This document shows positions 49,039 to 60,703 of a stretch of DNA of 64,000 nucleotides, piece by piece. The notes beneath the pieces are model-generated. The model was not told the origin of the DNA. It saw only the letters and a list, made by a program, of their open reading frames with translations, and searched no databases. Position 1 is the stretch's first letter. Each line of letters begins with the position of its first letter. Source of the DNA: Anaeramoeba flamelloides (Eukaryota > Metamonada > Anaeramoebidae); the NCBI GenBank assembly GCA_027625915.1, contig JANTQA010000012.1, positions 4,114,501 through 4,178,500 on the forward strand, read 5' to 3'. The translations under genes were made by a program, and so were the position numbers.

Positions 49039-49235
49039 CAGTCAGTTTCACTTTTAAGGCACAAACTTTCAACGAAATTTAAGGCACAATAAAAATCTCA
49101 AATTAAGGCACAAAATTTGGAATTTTAATTTTTAAAATTTATTTTACTAGAAGCTGAATTTTGTGCTTTAATTTGAGATTTTTTTTGTGCCATAAATTTC
49201 GTTGAAAGTTTGTGCCTTAAAAGTGAAACTGACTG
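49039..49235. mobile_element. Tc1/mariner-type MITE, 197 bp, TA-flanked
   Basis: The element is nearly a complete hairpin. It begins CAGTCAGTTTCACTTTTAAG and ends with its mirror CTTTTAAGGCA...-type complement closing GAAACTGACTG. The arms are about 75-80 bases and almost identical, with internal repeats of TTAAGGCACAAA. TA lies directly outside each end (49,037-49,038 and 49,236-49,237). CAGT termini with TA duplication are typical of Tc1/mariner (Stowaway-like) MITEs. The high arm identity suggests fairly recent origin. Confidence 0.85.
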
Positions 49236-50607
49236 TATTTTTTTTTCATGTTAATGTTGCTTTCAAGTTTTTTTCCCATTTTCATTTTTTTTTCCAACTA
49301 AACCCGATTTTGCTCATAGATGCCCATCCAAAAATCGAAAAATTCATTTTTTTTTATCAAGTATCAACTAACATACCATTGTTTAGAAATATGAAAAATA
49401 ATTTCCAGACTAAAACGAAGATTCATAAAAGAAATACCTGAACAAATGGTAAAATTCAAAAATATATAAAAAAATATCCAGTTAAAAAAAATAATTGGGG
49501 CACTCTTTCCATTGGAATCGTATATGCAAAATCTTTTAATTTATTCAGTAAATTAAAACATATTGACAATAAGATTTTTTTATAGTAAATGTATTCATTT
49601 AAAAAAAAATCACAAAGTCTCACTTTTTTGTCTGTTATTTTGAATTTGGAGTTTCAAAAATTTTTTTTTTCAAATTGACTTGATAAAAAAAATAAAAAAA
49701 AACAAAAAGAAAAGAAAAAAAAAATTGACTAAATTATAAATAATTTCTTCTATTATAAATAATGATCTTGATCTTAAATCTCTAAATTTATTTTGAGAAG
49801 AATACTGTATTGAACAAATAGAGTATGATTTAACTCTTCAATAAAACTGGACCGCTTTTAACTGAAAAAGAGTTTTTTTATTTTTAATTATGAGTCAATT
49901 CAGCCTATTACCACATAAAATAGGAAAAGAAATTGTTTAATCTAATTTTACAATATTTTCTTATTGAGAATTTTACATTTTATTTTGTTGTTTTTTTTTT
50001 GTTTCCTTTTGTTTTGTTTTTTCATCAAACTAAAAAAAAGGGCTAGTTCGCTTTAGTGTGGCCAAAATTTATGTTTAACTTGATTCAAATCTGATCAATG
50101 ATTTTTTTTTGAAAAATGAAATCATGTAAATATATAGAATCCAGAAATATTCACTGTTATGAAAATTAATACCAATAGTACTCTAATTACAGAAAATTGA
50201 TATTGAATTTTTCTGCTTTCCAAAATAGGAAAAATTTGAGTTCATGTAGTTCTTGAATTTGAGGGATGGTATTATTTTTCTAAAAAACAAGAACAATAAA
50301 ACATCGAAAATAAATATTTTTTTGGTTAAAAATCACTTTTTAACCTCAAAAATCAAAATTTAAAATCAAAAAATAATTCAATTTTGTTAAATCTTTTTAC
50401 TTCCAAAAAGCAATACACAAAAAAATAATTTTTAGTTTTTTTTTACATAATGAAGAAATTTTTCAGTAAAAATTTTCAACAAATTAAAAAAAAAATTTGA
50501 AAAGATATGGGAATATTTAAGTATGTATGTAGGTATATATGTATGTATATGTATAGGTATAAAGAATTTTAATTTTTTTTTAAAATATAAATAAAAGGTG
50601 TAATTAA

Positions 50608-53600
50608 TTAAAGCTCATAGGTTGCCTGAAATCCAATTCTTTTATTTGTAGATAATGAATTTTTATGTGTAAGATATGATAAACGTATTCCGCGCAGATT
50701 AAGCCCTTGTTTCCATGTTTTTCCAATTTGAAGTTGAACTTCTTTTTTTGCTGCAGTTTTGGTCCAAATCGCGATTCGATCACCATTATTTCTAATACTC
50801 ACAACCGCACCACAAATTTCTTCTTCTGGTTCAAAAGTTTCACCAATGATAGATAAAACCTATTTAGTTAGTTATTTTAGATTAAAAGAAAAAAATTGAG
50901 AAAAATATTAGGGTTTTTTATCAATTTTTTCTTATTAAATAATGTTTTTTTTTTATTATTTGCTTTTTTTTCAACTTTTTATATGTTTCAGATCGCTAAT
51001 TTTGCTTTTTTTTTTTTATTATTATTTTGAAGCGAGGAAAATAATTTCATCTTAAAGCCATTAGGTTTTCTTGAGTTTTCTGTTTATTTGTAAAATCTAT
51101 TGATTTTCGTTAGGTTTTTTTTACTTTAGAAATAAACCGAAAATTTTAATAAATTTTCTGTTTATTTCTAAAGTAAAAAAAACCTAGAACACTTTAGAAA
51201 TAAAATAGAAAACACAAAAAAACCTAGAACACTTTACAGATAAAACAGAAAATCTCAAGAAAAGCGTCATTGGGTTTTTTTTAATTTTTATTTATGATTA
51301 GAAAATCAATAGATTTCCGAAACAAAAACAAGAAAATAAATAATAAAAAAACCGAGGCACTTCACTGCACTCTACGGCGCTTGACAACAGCTTCTTTTTT
51401 AAATTTTTGTTTGGAAATTTTTATAAAGAATCATAAATTTTCTTTATCATTAACTAATGATAAAGTACATAATTAAACTTTATTTTGAATAATATAAAAG
51501 ATATTATTCTTATTATTTTTGTTAATTTGGATTAATTTTTTAATTCAAATTTTTCGATTTTTTTCTTTATAGATGGGCAGTTCCATAAGAAAGTGATCGA
51601 TATCTGTCGTTATTTGTACGAAGTTGAGGAAATAAGCAAAATATTTTTCTTTCTGGGTGATATAAATATCACCCTATCTAGAAAAATATATTGCTTGTTT
51701 TTGAAAAAATGAGCCAGATTGCGTGAGTTATTGTTTGTTGAAATGTGAAGATCTTCAGGAAAAAAAAATAACAAAAAATAACCAATATAAATATGTTTAG
51801 AAAAATGGTTATTTCTTTTCATTTTTTTAGCTTAGGTTTCAAAAAAATAATAACTTCAATGATTTCTAGATTACATGATTTTTTGCATAAGTTGCAAGTT
51901 TTTGTTTTTATTTTATTCTTATCATAAGCATAAGAATGTCTATTTAGGTAATTTGTGAAATTTCTTAGTTTTAAATAATACAAAATCCTCTTCAATTTTC
52001 ATTTTGATGTCATTATTGGATAAAAAAAGCCAAATTCATTTAATGGTAAAGCAAAATAGTATTTTTTAAACGTGTAACAATAAAGTTTTCAAAAGTATCT
52101 CTCAAAAGAGTTGACAAATTTCAATACAGTTAATTTGTAAAAGTGGTGGCTAAAAGTTTTTGAAGTGTTATTCCAAACTGTCTAATTTGCCTTTTTTATG
52201 CAATACGAACAACACTTTTTATACAACTTTTAGTCCACAATTTTTTAAAATGCTCAAAAGATTGTAATGGTTTTTTTTAAAAACTTTTTGGTTTACACTT
52301 TTTAAAATGAACCTTTTTTGGGATTTAATTCAGAATATATATCCTGATGCGAGTCTATGTATATTTTATTCCCTAATCGCGCTTAATTGATTTAAATACA
52401 ATTCTAGTATTCTTAAATTAGCAATTTTTAAAATAATAAGATTTATCTGTTTTAAAAAAAAAATTATGATCTTTAAAAATGATTCACTTTGCCAGGCCAA
52501 CAATCGTTTTTTCGAATAGAAACATTTCTTTCTTCTAAAATTGGGTTTTGTAATTTAAAAAAAATTGGTAATAGAGAATCAGATTATGGTCTGAGAATTA
52601 AAATTTGCAAAAAAAAATTTTTTTTCCTCACGATCTTTATTACCATTGTGATTAAAATTTTGTTCTTTAAAAAAAAATTGGGTAAGTCAAAAATTTGTTT
52701 TCGTTTTTGAAATAGCAAATATTAGCTAAATGATTTTTTAATCAAGGTATCATTTTATGAACAAATCTTACATCCAAGAAAAGCCAAAGTTATTACTAAT
52801 TAACATTTTCAAGAAACTATATTATTTTGTTGCATTTTGACCCTTTGAAATTACTTTGGAACGATAAAAATACAAAAATTGAATTTTAATTGTAAACTTT
52901 ACTAAAAATGTTAATTTTTTTTTTCTTAGATTATATTCCAAGATCGAGTTAGTGATTGATTGGGAAAACCAAAAATGAATAATTGTTTTAAATTAAGGGA
53001 CTAGTCTCTACTGATAAATTCAAATAAATATCTACAAATTTTCACTTCATTTTCGATTTTACAAATTTTTTTAGAGAAGCATAGAAGAAAGCATTTTATT
53101 CTTTTAAATGTTAAAAAACTTTGTAAAATTTGTTTGACTTCAAAAGGTTCTATCTCTTGAGTTTTTTTAAAAGTTGAGATCTGAGATTACAAAATGGAAA
53201 TTGAACTAAATTTTTAATTAAATATATTTGAATTTATTAGTATTATTTTTTTTTTGACCAATTTCTAAATAAGGATTCCTTCCCGAGAAATATATTTAAT
53301 TTGAAAATAAACAGGTTTTCAAATCGAAGTAATTGGCAAAAAATTTTTTCAATCACTATTAAATTTAGGTAAAAAAATTTAATAGAGATTAGTCCCTTAA
53401 GGTTTGTTCTATGGTGATTTTAAGAATTTAAATTGTTTCTAAAATCTTAACATTTAGTTATTTTGAAGTTTTGATTGTAAAACATTAGTGAAGTTCAATC
53501 TCTTTTGAAAAAATATCTTTTTTGGGGGATTATTATGATTCAATTTGGTTTAAAAGTATATTTAAGATTAACCTTGATAAATTCGCATTATCTGACAATG

Positions 53601-55299
53601 ATAAATATCTTATTGAATTAATAGATTTGAATATTTCTCCATAAAAAAAATTATCTTATTTTTAGTAAAGTGTGCAATTAAAATTCAATTTTTGTTCTTT
53701 TAGCCGTTCCACATCAATTCTAAAAAGTAATTTCAAAGGGCCGAAATGCAACAAAATAATATAGTTTCTTGAAAATGTTAATTAGTAATAAATTTGGTTT
53801 TTCTTGGATATAAGATTTGTTCATAAAATTTTAATTTGATCAAAAATCATTTTGCCAATATTTGCTATTTCAAAAACGAAAACAAATTTTTGACTTACCC
53901 AATTTTTTTTTAGTGACCCAAATTTTTTCACAATGGTTAGTTTTATCTTTGGATTGAAATTCAAAAAGACTTTTTTTTTTTTTTCATTTCTTTGAAAGAC
54001 TCTCATCCAAAAGAGAGACTATTATATCATATGTTGTGAAAACCAAGCACCAAAAAAGATGTAAATTTGAAAAATTAAACTTTTTGATTCAAACATCAAA
54101 AAAAGAGCAAAAAATAAAAGAGCAAACGAATGAAAATTATGCTTATTGGGGAAGTATGTTAAAAAAGTGTGATCAAAACAGTTTTTAAAAAAAGTCATTA
54201 CAATCTTTTGAGAATTTTAAAAAAGTGTGGACTAAAAGTTGTATAAAAAGTGTTGTTCATATTGCATAAAACAAGCAAATTAGACAGTTTCAAATAACAC
54301 TTCAAAAACTTTTATTCGTCACTTTTTTAAATAAACTGTATTGAAGTTTGTCAAATCTTTTGAGAGATCCTTTTTGAAAACTTTTTTGTATATTTTTTTT
54401 AAAATGGGAGGTATCAAAAATGTTTTTTGAATTCATTTGAAAATCTTGTGAGTTTATTGGTTTTCAAGACACTTGATTAGTTTAAAATCCGTAACAATAA
54501 AAAAAAAATAATATAACAAAGAATTAACAAAAGATAAAGAATTAAAAATAAAAAAATAAAAAAAAGAATGAAAATAGTGCATACTGTGTCTAGCCACAAA
54601 TCATCTAATCTTGAAACTTGCCTATTAATTCTTAAATTCCATTTCCCACCATTAACATTTCCTTCGTCTTCCCATTCTGGGCGAATTCCATGTTTAAATA
54701 AATGGAAATTTGTTCCGTGCTTTAATTTTGAAACAGAAACTAAATTATTAAACATCCCCCAAAAATCCTCAACCTTTTAGGAAGAAACGTGGTTGTGTTT
54801 AATTAATTTATTAATTATTTAAAATCCAAAATACATTTCAAAAAGTAAGGATTAAAAATTTGTTAAAAAAAGAAAAAAGACAAGTTTTAAAAAAAGCAAA
54901 TAAACAGTGATCAAATTTCAAAAAAATTGTTAAATTAATGTATTGGAACTTAATCTTTTGGTTCTGTTGATTTTGAGGTTTAAAAATTTAATAAAAATTT
55001 GGTAATAAAAAAAAAGATTTTACTGTTTCAAAATCAAGAATTTTTTTCATATCTTCCCCCCAATTACGCGATCCACTATAACCGTCTACCCACATTGTCC
55101 ATTTATTTTGGAGTGGGTGTTTTTGTTGTGGATCAAAATCAAGGGTGTAATGTCCTTTTTTGATATCTTTTTCATTTTCATTTTCATTTTCTTTTTCTTT
55201 TTCATTTTCATTTTTTTTTTCTTTTTCTTTTTCTAATTCTTTTTCATTTATTTTTTCTTTTTCTTTTTCTTTTTCATTGATTTCTTTTTTGTTGGTCAT
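50608..55299 (-). CDS. EIF4E: Translation initiation factor eIF4E (mRNA cap-binding protein), three exons
   Basis: Exons 55299-55024, 54773-54585 and 50859-50608 encode 238 residues. eIF4E binds the 5' m7G cap and recruits eIF4G. After a Lys/Glu/Asn low-complexity N-terminus (residues ~4-45) the family core follows: HPLQNKWTMWVDG, the NW of SGSRNWGEDMKKI, FET|VEDFWGMFNNL (Trp of the eIF4G-binding site), HGIRPEWEDEGN (cap-stacking Trp and adjacent Glu), GGKWNLRINR, LDDLWLDT|VLSIIGETF, CGAVVSIRNNGDRIAIWTK (basic phosphate-contact residue and Trp). The cap-binding tryptophans are all present. Introns are phase 0: 250 bases (ACA|GTAAAA to CTAAAAG) and 3,725 bases (ACA|GTATGC to AAATAG). The long intron carries a large fold-back element and two smaller repeats. 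It is a clear functional orthologue; which eIF4E class is not determined. Confidence 0.95.
51066..51263. repeat. Dispersed repeat E, copy 2, inverted-repeat ends, in eIF4E intron 2
   Basis: The ends pair as TTTTCTTGAG (51,066) with CTCAAGAAAA (51,263), continuing TTTTCTGTTTAT / ATAAAACAGAAAA. An inner hairpin pairs TTTTTTACTTTAGAAATAAA (from about 51,116) with TTTATTTCTAAAGTAAAAAA (about 51,163). Related to 48,400-48,665 and, more distantly, 63,035-63,345. A MITE is the likeliest explanation; no target duplication was defined. Confidence 0.6.
52083..54383. mobile_element. Fold-back (long inverted repeat) element in eIF4E intron 2
   Basis: Two long arms in inverted orientation, each in two blocks. 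Outer: 52,083-52,315 pairs with 54,160-54,383 (shared AGTTTTTGAAGTGTTATT, AACAACACTTTTTATACAAC, CTCAAAAGATTGTAATG). Inner: about 52,630-52,910 pairs with 53,655-53,945 (GGGTAAGTCAAAAATTTG, ATTATTTTGTTGCATTT). Block identity is around 85-90% by eye, with a less alike stretch between blocks. The core between arms holds a separate nested element at 52,993-53,400. No transposase is visible. It is entirely intronic, so splicing must remove it. Confidence 0.75.
52993..53400. mobile_element. Nested TTAA-flanked inverted-repeat element, family C/D
   Basis: A 408-base unit including TTAA at both ends: TTAAGGGACTAGTCTCTA on the left and TAGAGATTAGTCCCTTAA on the right. A second inverted pair lies just inside (CTGATAAATTCAAATAAAT at 53,010 and ATATTTGAATTTATTAG at ~53,225). 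It interrupts the centre of the fold-back element, so it inserted later or forms its loop. ATGGAAATTGAACTAAA inside is shared with 24,470 and 60,007. Confidence 0.7.
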
Positions 55300-56473
55300 T
55301 CTTTGAATGGTTGTTGGTAAAAGGGTTTGGTTTAAAAATAAAATTCAATTTAGAAATTGAATTGGTTGTAAAATGTTAAAACTGAGGTTTAAAAATAAAA
55401 AATGTAATTTTTTTATATTTAATTTCATTTATTATTATTTTCCAATTGAAAAATGAAAATTGTGAGTTCAAATTCTCCAAAATTTTATTATGAATTATAA
55501 GTTGAAGAAAACCCAAAAGATCTTTACAACATGTTTTAGAAATGTTATTTTTAGACAATAATTATAAATCTTCCTTACTTAATTCTAAGACCAAATTTTT
55601 ACTCTGTTAATTTGATTGTAGTAGTAATAATTATTATTCATTTTGGAAATTGAAATAAAAATTTTCATTTATTAATTGGAAAATAATAGTAAACTCAATG
55701 TTCTGTAAAATAGAAACCAACGGTTTGTTTTTTTTTCATCTTTGTAGCTTTGGTAAAGTAATTTCTAACTGAACTATTATCTAAAAATTGTCAAACCGAA
55801 TCATTGAGAAGAAAGATTAATCTTTTAATTCAGGGTTTATTAATGACAGAAGGATGTAGATGAAAGCGATTTCAGCTTTATTATATTATTCTGAAAATAG
55901 ATTACCGGTTTGATGATCCTATTGTTCAAATAATCTTTGTCCTACTTGTAAAATCTGGTTTCAAAATAAAAAGCATATTTTATTTTTCTCTAACCTTACC
56001 GATTAAAAGATCATAGAAACCAATAATAAACCCTAAAAATTATGGTATTGGTTACTTAAATTTCTATTATTAAAAAAATAATTATTAAAATGAAGGATCA
56101 AATTGGAAAATAAATCTCAAAAAAAAGTGCTAATTTTCGCTAAAATTTTCATCAATAAAAAAAAAAAATTTTAAAAAAAATTGAGAAAATTACGAAAAAT
56201 TTTCAATAAATTCCATTCCTAATTTAAAATGTTCACGAAAATAAAAATAAGTATACCTTTCACATTCATTTAATTTCCAGTAGAGTTATATATTTAATAA
56301 GATATTTCCATTTGAAACAGAGAATTTGAGCACTCAACATACCATTATTAATGAGTGAATAAAAACTCCTAAATTCACAGTGAAATGCTATTTTAATTTA
56401 TTCTTTTTAAATACAAGAAAAAATTTATCATATCCAGTTTTTTTGAAAAGTATATTGAGTAACATTAAAGTTA

Positions 56474-56873
56474 CCGTTATGGAAAAAAAGTTCAACACGG
56501 TTTTTAATTGGGAACATTACTGAAAATTCAAAGTAAGATCAATGAAAAAAAGAATGAATAAATAAATAAAGACAAAATGAAGTATTCACCACTATAACAG
56601 TTTTTTAATTACTATCTTTTGGGATGGAGTTTTTCTTTGATTGATCAATTATTCAAAATTTATTCAAAAAATTGAATATTTTTGAGATCTCCAAAACCAC
56701 ACAAACAATTGAGATAAATCAAGTAGATTTATTGTGTATTTGTTGGGGCGATTGAAAATAATATAATGGATTATTATTTGTAGTTAATTGGTTTCTTCTT
56801 TTTATTGATTTTACTTTTCATTTTCAGTAATGTTCCCAATTAAAAGCCGTGTTGAACTTTTTTTCCACAACAG
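56474..56873. mobile_element. MITE with TTA target duplication, family B (PIF/Harbinger-like), copy 2
   Basis: A 400-base element. The left end CCGTTATGGAAAAAAAGTTC and right end GAACTTTTTTTCCACAACAG are inverted; about 50 bases pair, including AATTGGGAACATTACTGAAA. TTA lies on both sides (56,471-56,473 and 56,874-56,876). Inner TIR sequence is shared with 19,360-19,816. Non-coding. Confidence 0.8.
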
Positions 56874-59819
56874 TTAGATTTAATTAGATTTTATTTTTTT
56901 TTTTCTGATTTTTTTTAAATTTTTTTTGAATTTTTCAATTTCAAATTTTTTCTTTATTCAATTTTATGATTATTATCTTGAGTATAGATCATTAATATAT
57001 TTGTTTGATAATTCTCATACTTTTAAAAAATTTACCATTCTTTTTACAACAGATGTGTAAAAATTGATAAATTAATATTTTTAAAAATAAAAATTTGTTA
57101 TCCAAAGTAAATTATAAAAAATTAGGGAAAAGAAAGAAATGAAGAGAAAGTAGAGAAAATTTATATTGTATTTGAAAATAATATGGATTTGCTTATCTTG
57201 TCAAAAAGTCAAAAGGTAAAAGATAAGTAAACAGACAAACAAAAAATGAAAAGAAACTTAAACAATAAAAACATGAGAAACCTTTTGCGCTTATAGTGAG
57301 ATTTTTTCAAAATACACTTTGACTTTGGTGTTGTTTTTGCATCCGGAATGCCAATATTTTGTTTCAGATGTTCGAATAAAATTTAAAAATTAATTTTTTT
57401 AAATTTCTTGATTGAGACTATTTTTTTAACAATATGAATACTATTGGTTCATGTTGCCAATAATAATAATATATTCAAAAAAAAAAAAAACATGATCAAA
57501 TTTTTATAATAAAAGACAAACAAGATTTAAAAAATTATTTTGTGGGTTTAATGTTTTTTAATTTTATTTTTTTTGTGAGTTATAAGGTATTTTTTAATTT
57601 TTTTGATGTTGATAAGAATTTTTACTTTTAGTTATTTTTGAACTAATCGGGGGGGGTACGAAAATATTTAACAAAAGAATTTGGTGTAAGAACTATATAT
57701 TCTCTTTTTGTCCGATTACACGTGTAAAGGTTCTTTGAAAGTGTTTTTGGGTGATTCTATATATAAACTTTTTTTTTATTCAAGGGGTGATACAATGAAT
57801 TTTCCACTTTACTTGTAATCGCCAATTTTCCCTACACATATTAGTTTATTTCTGTCTCATTTAAGAGATTTTTGGTCTCAAATTTGTTGTGTTTGTTCAC
57901 TTTTATTTTTTTTATTTTTTTTTTTGATTTTTTAGAATTTAGAACAAAAAAAATTGTGAATATTTCTTTTCAAGTTACTAAGAAAAAATTTGCTATTGAT
58001 CATAAGGAAAAGGAAAAGAAATAAAAAAAATGTCACGCACTTAAAAATCCCATGAATTAAACAACCTATTCACTTTAGTAAATTTTTTTCCGGTTAAAAG
58101 TATCTGAGAAGTATTTATCAGGTTAGAAAATACTTTTTATTTTGCTGACTGTTATCTAAAATTACAATTATAATAAATTTTCTAATTATTGGGTTTTTTT
58201 TTAATTTTTCCTATTTTATTCTTGTTTATATTTCTTAGTCCATCCAATATATTATTTAGTAGGTATAAAAACAAGAATTCTATATAAGAAATTAAAAGGT
58301 ATGAATCGAATGTTCTACCGTTATTTGTCAGTTGATTTTAAGAATTTTTTATATACTATTTGTTTATTATAATTTTATATAATGAAATGATAAATATTAA
58401 TATCAAATAAATAAAAATAATAAAAATTTGATGATTTACATCGTAAAAAATGGCAATTATATGAAAATTACCCATTTTTTGAGATTGATTAAAATAAAAT
58501 CAATCAAAAGTCAAAAATAAAAATTATCATTTGCCAAACTCTAATAAACCTCTTTTAAACTCGATTGTTTTTTTTTTTTTTGAAAAAAGTAGATCAACTT
58601 AAGCAATCAGACAATTAATTTAGTATTCTTTTGAAATGACTCTTCAATGAACTTTAGGTAGGTTCATTCATGAATTCATACAAAATCTTATTATTTATAA
58701 AAACCATTTGATTGAAAATAGTTGAAATTAAACATCAATTTATTTATTGTGAGTAAGGAGTAATCAAATAAAATCAACTAAATAAAAAAGAGAAGAAGAA
58801 AAATAATTAAAACATTAAAGTAAAAAAATATTATATCATTTACATGGCCAAATTAAAAATTATTCACGTCCTTAAACAGGAGGATTAAAAACTTGATAAA
58901 AAGATTATTAATAAATAATATTCCACAAACTGTGATTAATAAATTGGTATTCCTCAAAAATTAAACATGTATTTTACTAATATCCACAATGAAAAATCTT
59001 GTCAGTCATTCTTTTCATGTTTGGTATTTTTTTCCTTACTATATAATTTTTTTATTCTAGTTCAAATAACTACAGTTATTTCCTGGAATAATATCTTTCT
59101 TTAATAATACTCTCTTGATTGAGATTATCATTGGATTTTTCAATTTTTTTTTTTTTTTTTTTGTTTAACTTGTTGGGTTTTTTGAAAAGGTCTCTATTTA
59201 TTAAAAGAAGAAGAAGAAGAAGAAGAAGAAGAGGCGGGGAATAGAAGAAATGTGAATTTTCACAAGATCAAATTTAACCGCTTTATTTTTAATAAAAACT
59301 TATGTATTTTAAATCCATTGGAGTCAATGAGTGCATTTTCTTTTTTTTTTTTTTTTTGGGGGGGTTAAAAAGGGATGAGTAAATAACTTTTTTGAAAAAA
59401 AATTGTATTTTAGATAAAATTTTCTTTAATTCTGCTACTTGCTGAAAAAAAATTATTCAGAATTCTAAATTTTCATCCAGCTTTGATGTTCTAAAAAAGA
59501 ATACCTAAACTTTTCAGAATTTTTTTATTTTTTTTTAAATTTTTTTTTTTCCATGAAAAATCCTTGGTCACTTCAACCAAAATAACACCATGAATTTGAG
59601 GCATTGCTTCAAAAATGAGAAATCTATTTTTCTTTATGTGTGCTCTGAATATCACGCTACCAAGTATAAATATATTTCTTATTTCTCAAATTCATTCAAA
59701 TTATGGCAGATCTTGTTTTGAGGATCTCCAAAATAGTCAAATTTATTAACAAATATTTAATGAATAGATCAATCAAAGACAAACCCAGACCCAAAGATAA
59801 TATTAAAAAAAATGGTTAT

Positions 59820-60065
59820 TACTGATAAATTCGAAGAAATATCTGAAAATTTTTAATTCAATTCCACTTTTATACTAATTATTTTACACGTTCTTTGATT
59901 AATACATTATATAACTTTAAATCTGTAGAAACTTTATAAAATTGACTTGACTTTCAAAAGATCCTTTCTCTTGAGTTATTATATTTGTTGAGTTAATTGA
60001 TTTCAAAAATGGAAATTGAACTAAAAATTTAATAAAATAAATTTGTATTGATCAGTAGGTTAACC
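59820..60065. repeat. Dispersed repeat D, another copy
   Basis: Begins ACTGATAAATTCGAAGAAAT and ends near TTGTATTGATCAGTA. It shares TTCAAAAGATCC/TCTCTTGAGTT and ATGGAAATTGAACTAAAA with the nested element in the eIF4E intron (53,140-53,215). Diverged and non-coding. A weak family B-like end (AATTAAAACCCATGTTGTAC) follows at about 60,157. Confidence 0.5.
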
Positions 60066-60703
60066 CCTCAATTTTATCTTTAATCATTATTAATTTTTTT
60101 TTTTTTTTATTAATTGAACTTACTTTTCATTTACAAGTTCGATTAAGGCTTATCAATTAAAACCCATGTTGTACTTTATCAATAATGGTAAAATCCAAAA
60201 ATATTTCTTTCTAGAAATGATTTGTGTTCATCTTAATAAAAATGTAAATAAAATAAATAAATAAGATAGGGAATTAAGAATTATATTCATTTTATTTAAT
60301 TTAAAAAATATAAAAGAAAAAGAAGAATCAATTGAATTTTATTATATTCATTTAGAAATTCGATTGAAGATTCCTCAATATTATTCTTGAATTAATTATT
60401 ATAATTTTTTGTTTCAAAAATAAATATTATTTAATCCAAAAAATAAATAAAAAAATAAATTATCTTTGTTATTCTTACAAATACAATTTTGGTACCTGAT
60501 TTGTTACATTTAAATTGTCCATTAATATTCTATTCATTTGTCTAAAAAAAAAATTCTTTTTAGGAAATCACATGGTATTACCAATTTTCAAAATTAATTA
60601 TCTTTTGGTTCAATAAATGGGATTTGTATAAATGAAAGGAAATAAAGGCACGGGATTATTAATAGTCTAACAAACTAGGCGATTGATATTCGTAAATTTG
60701 AAA

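Larger units (their letters stand above)
41810..50607. other. Repeat-rich intergenic region between ROD and eIF4E
   Basis: No complete gene is supported in this 8.8 kb. It contains several separately listed items: TTAGG-like repeats (42,300-42,445), coding-looking frames (42,450-43,025), inverted-repeat elements (43,031; 46,738; 49,039), dispersed repeats (45,712; 48,400), a tRNA-like sequence (46,450), a less AT-rich patch (44,800-45,150) and a 14-base C run. Between 46,650 and 47,700 the DNA is almost pure A/T runs. Confidence 0.5.
55300..60703. other. AT-rich intergenic region
   Basis: No gene is supported. It holds a TTA-flanked MITE (56,474-56,873), a diverged repeat (59,820-60,065), a (GAA)n run at ~59,203-59,232, and G runs at 57,649 and 59,358. 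A 49-base patch at 60,496-60,544 looks like a - strand mini-exon (T-run then AG, QMNRILMDNLNVTNQ, CAG|GTACC) but could not be joined to the coiled-coil gene in any phase. Confidence 0.5.

Noticed and set aside
60496-60544. Mini-exon downstream of the coiled-coil gene
   Set aside because: It needs a phase-2 donor, and none is available before the stop of the upstream exon.
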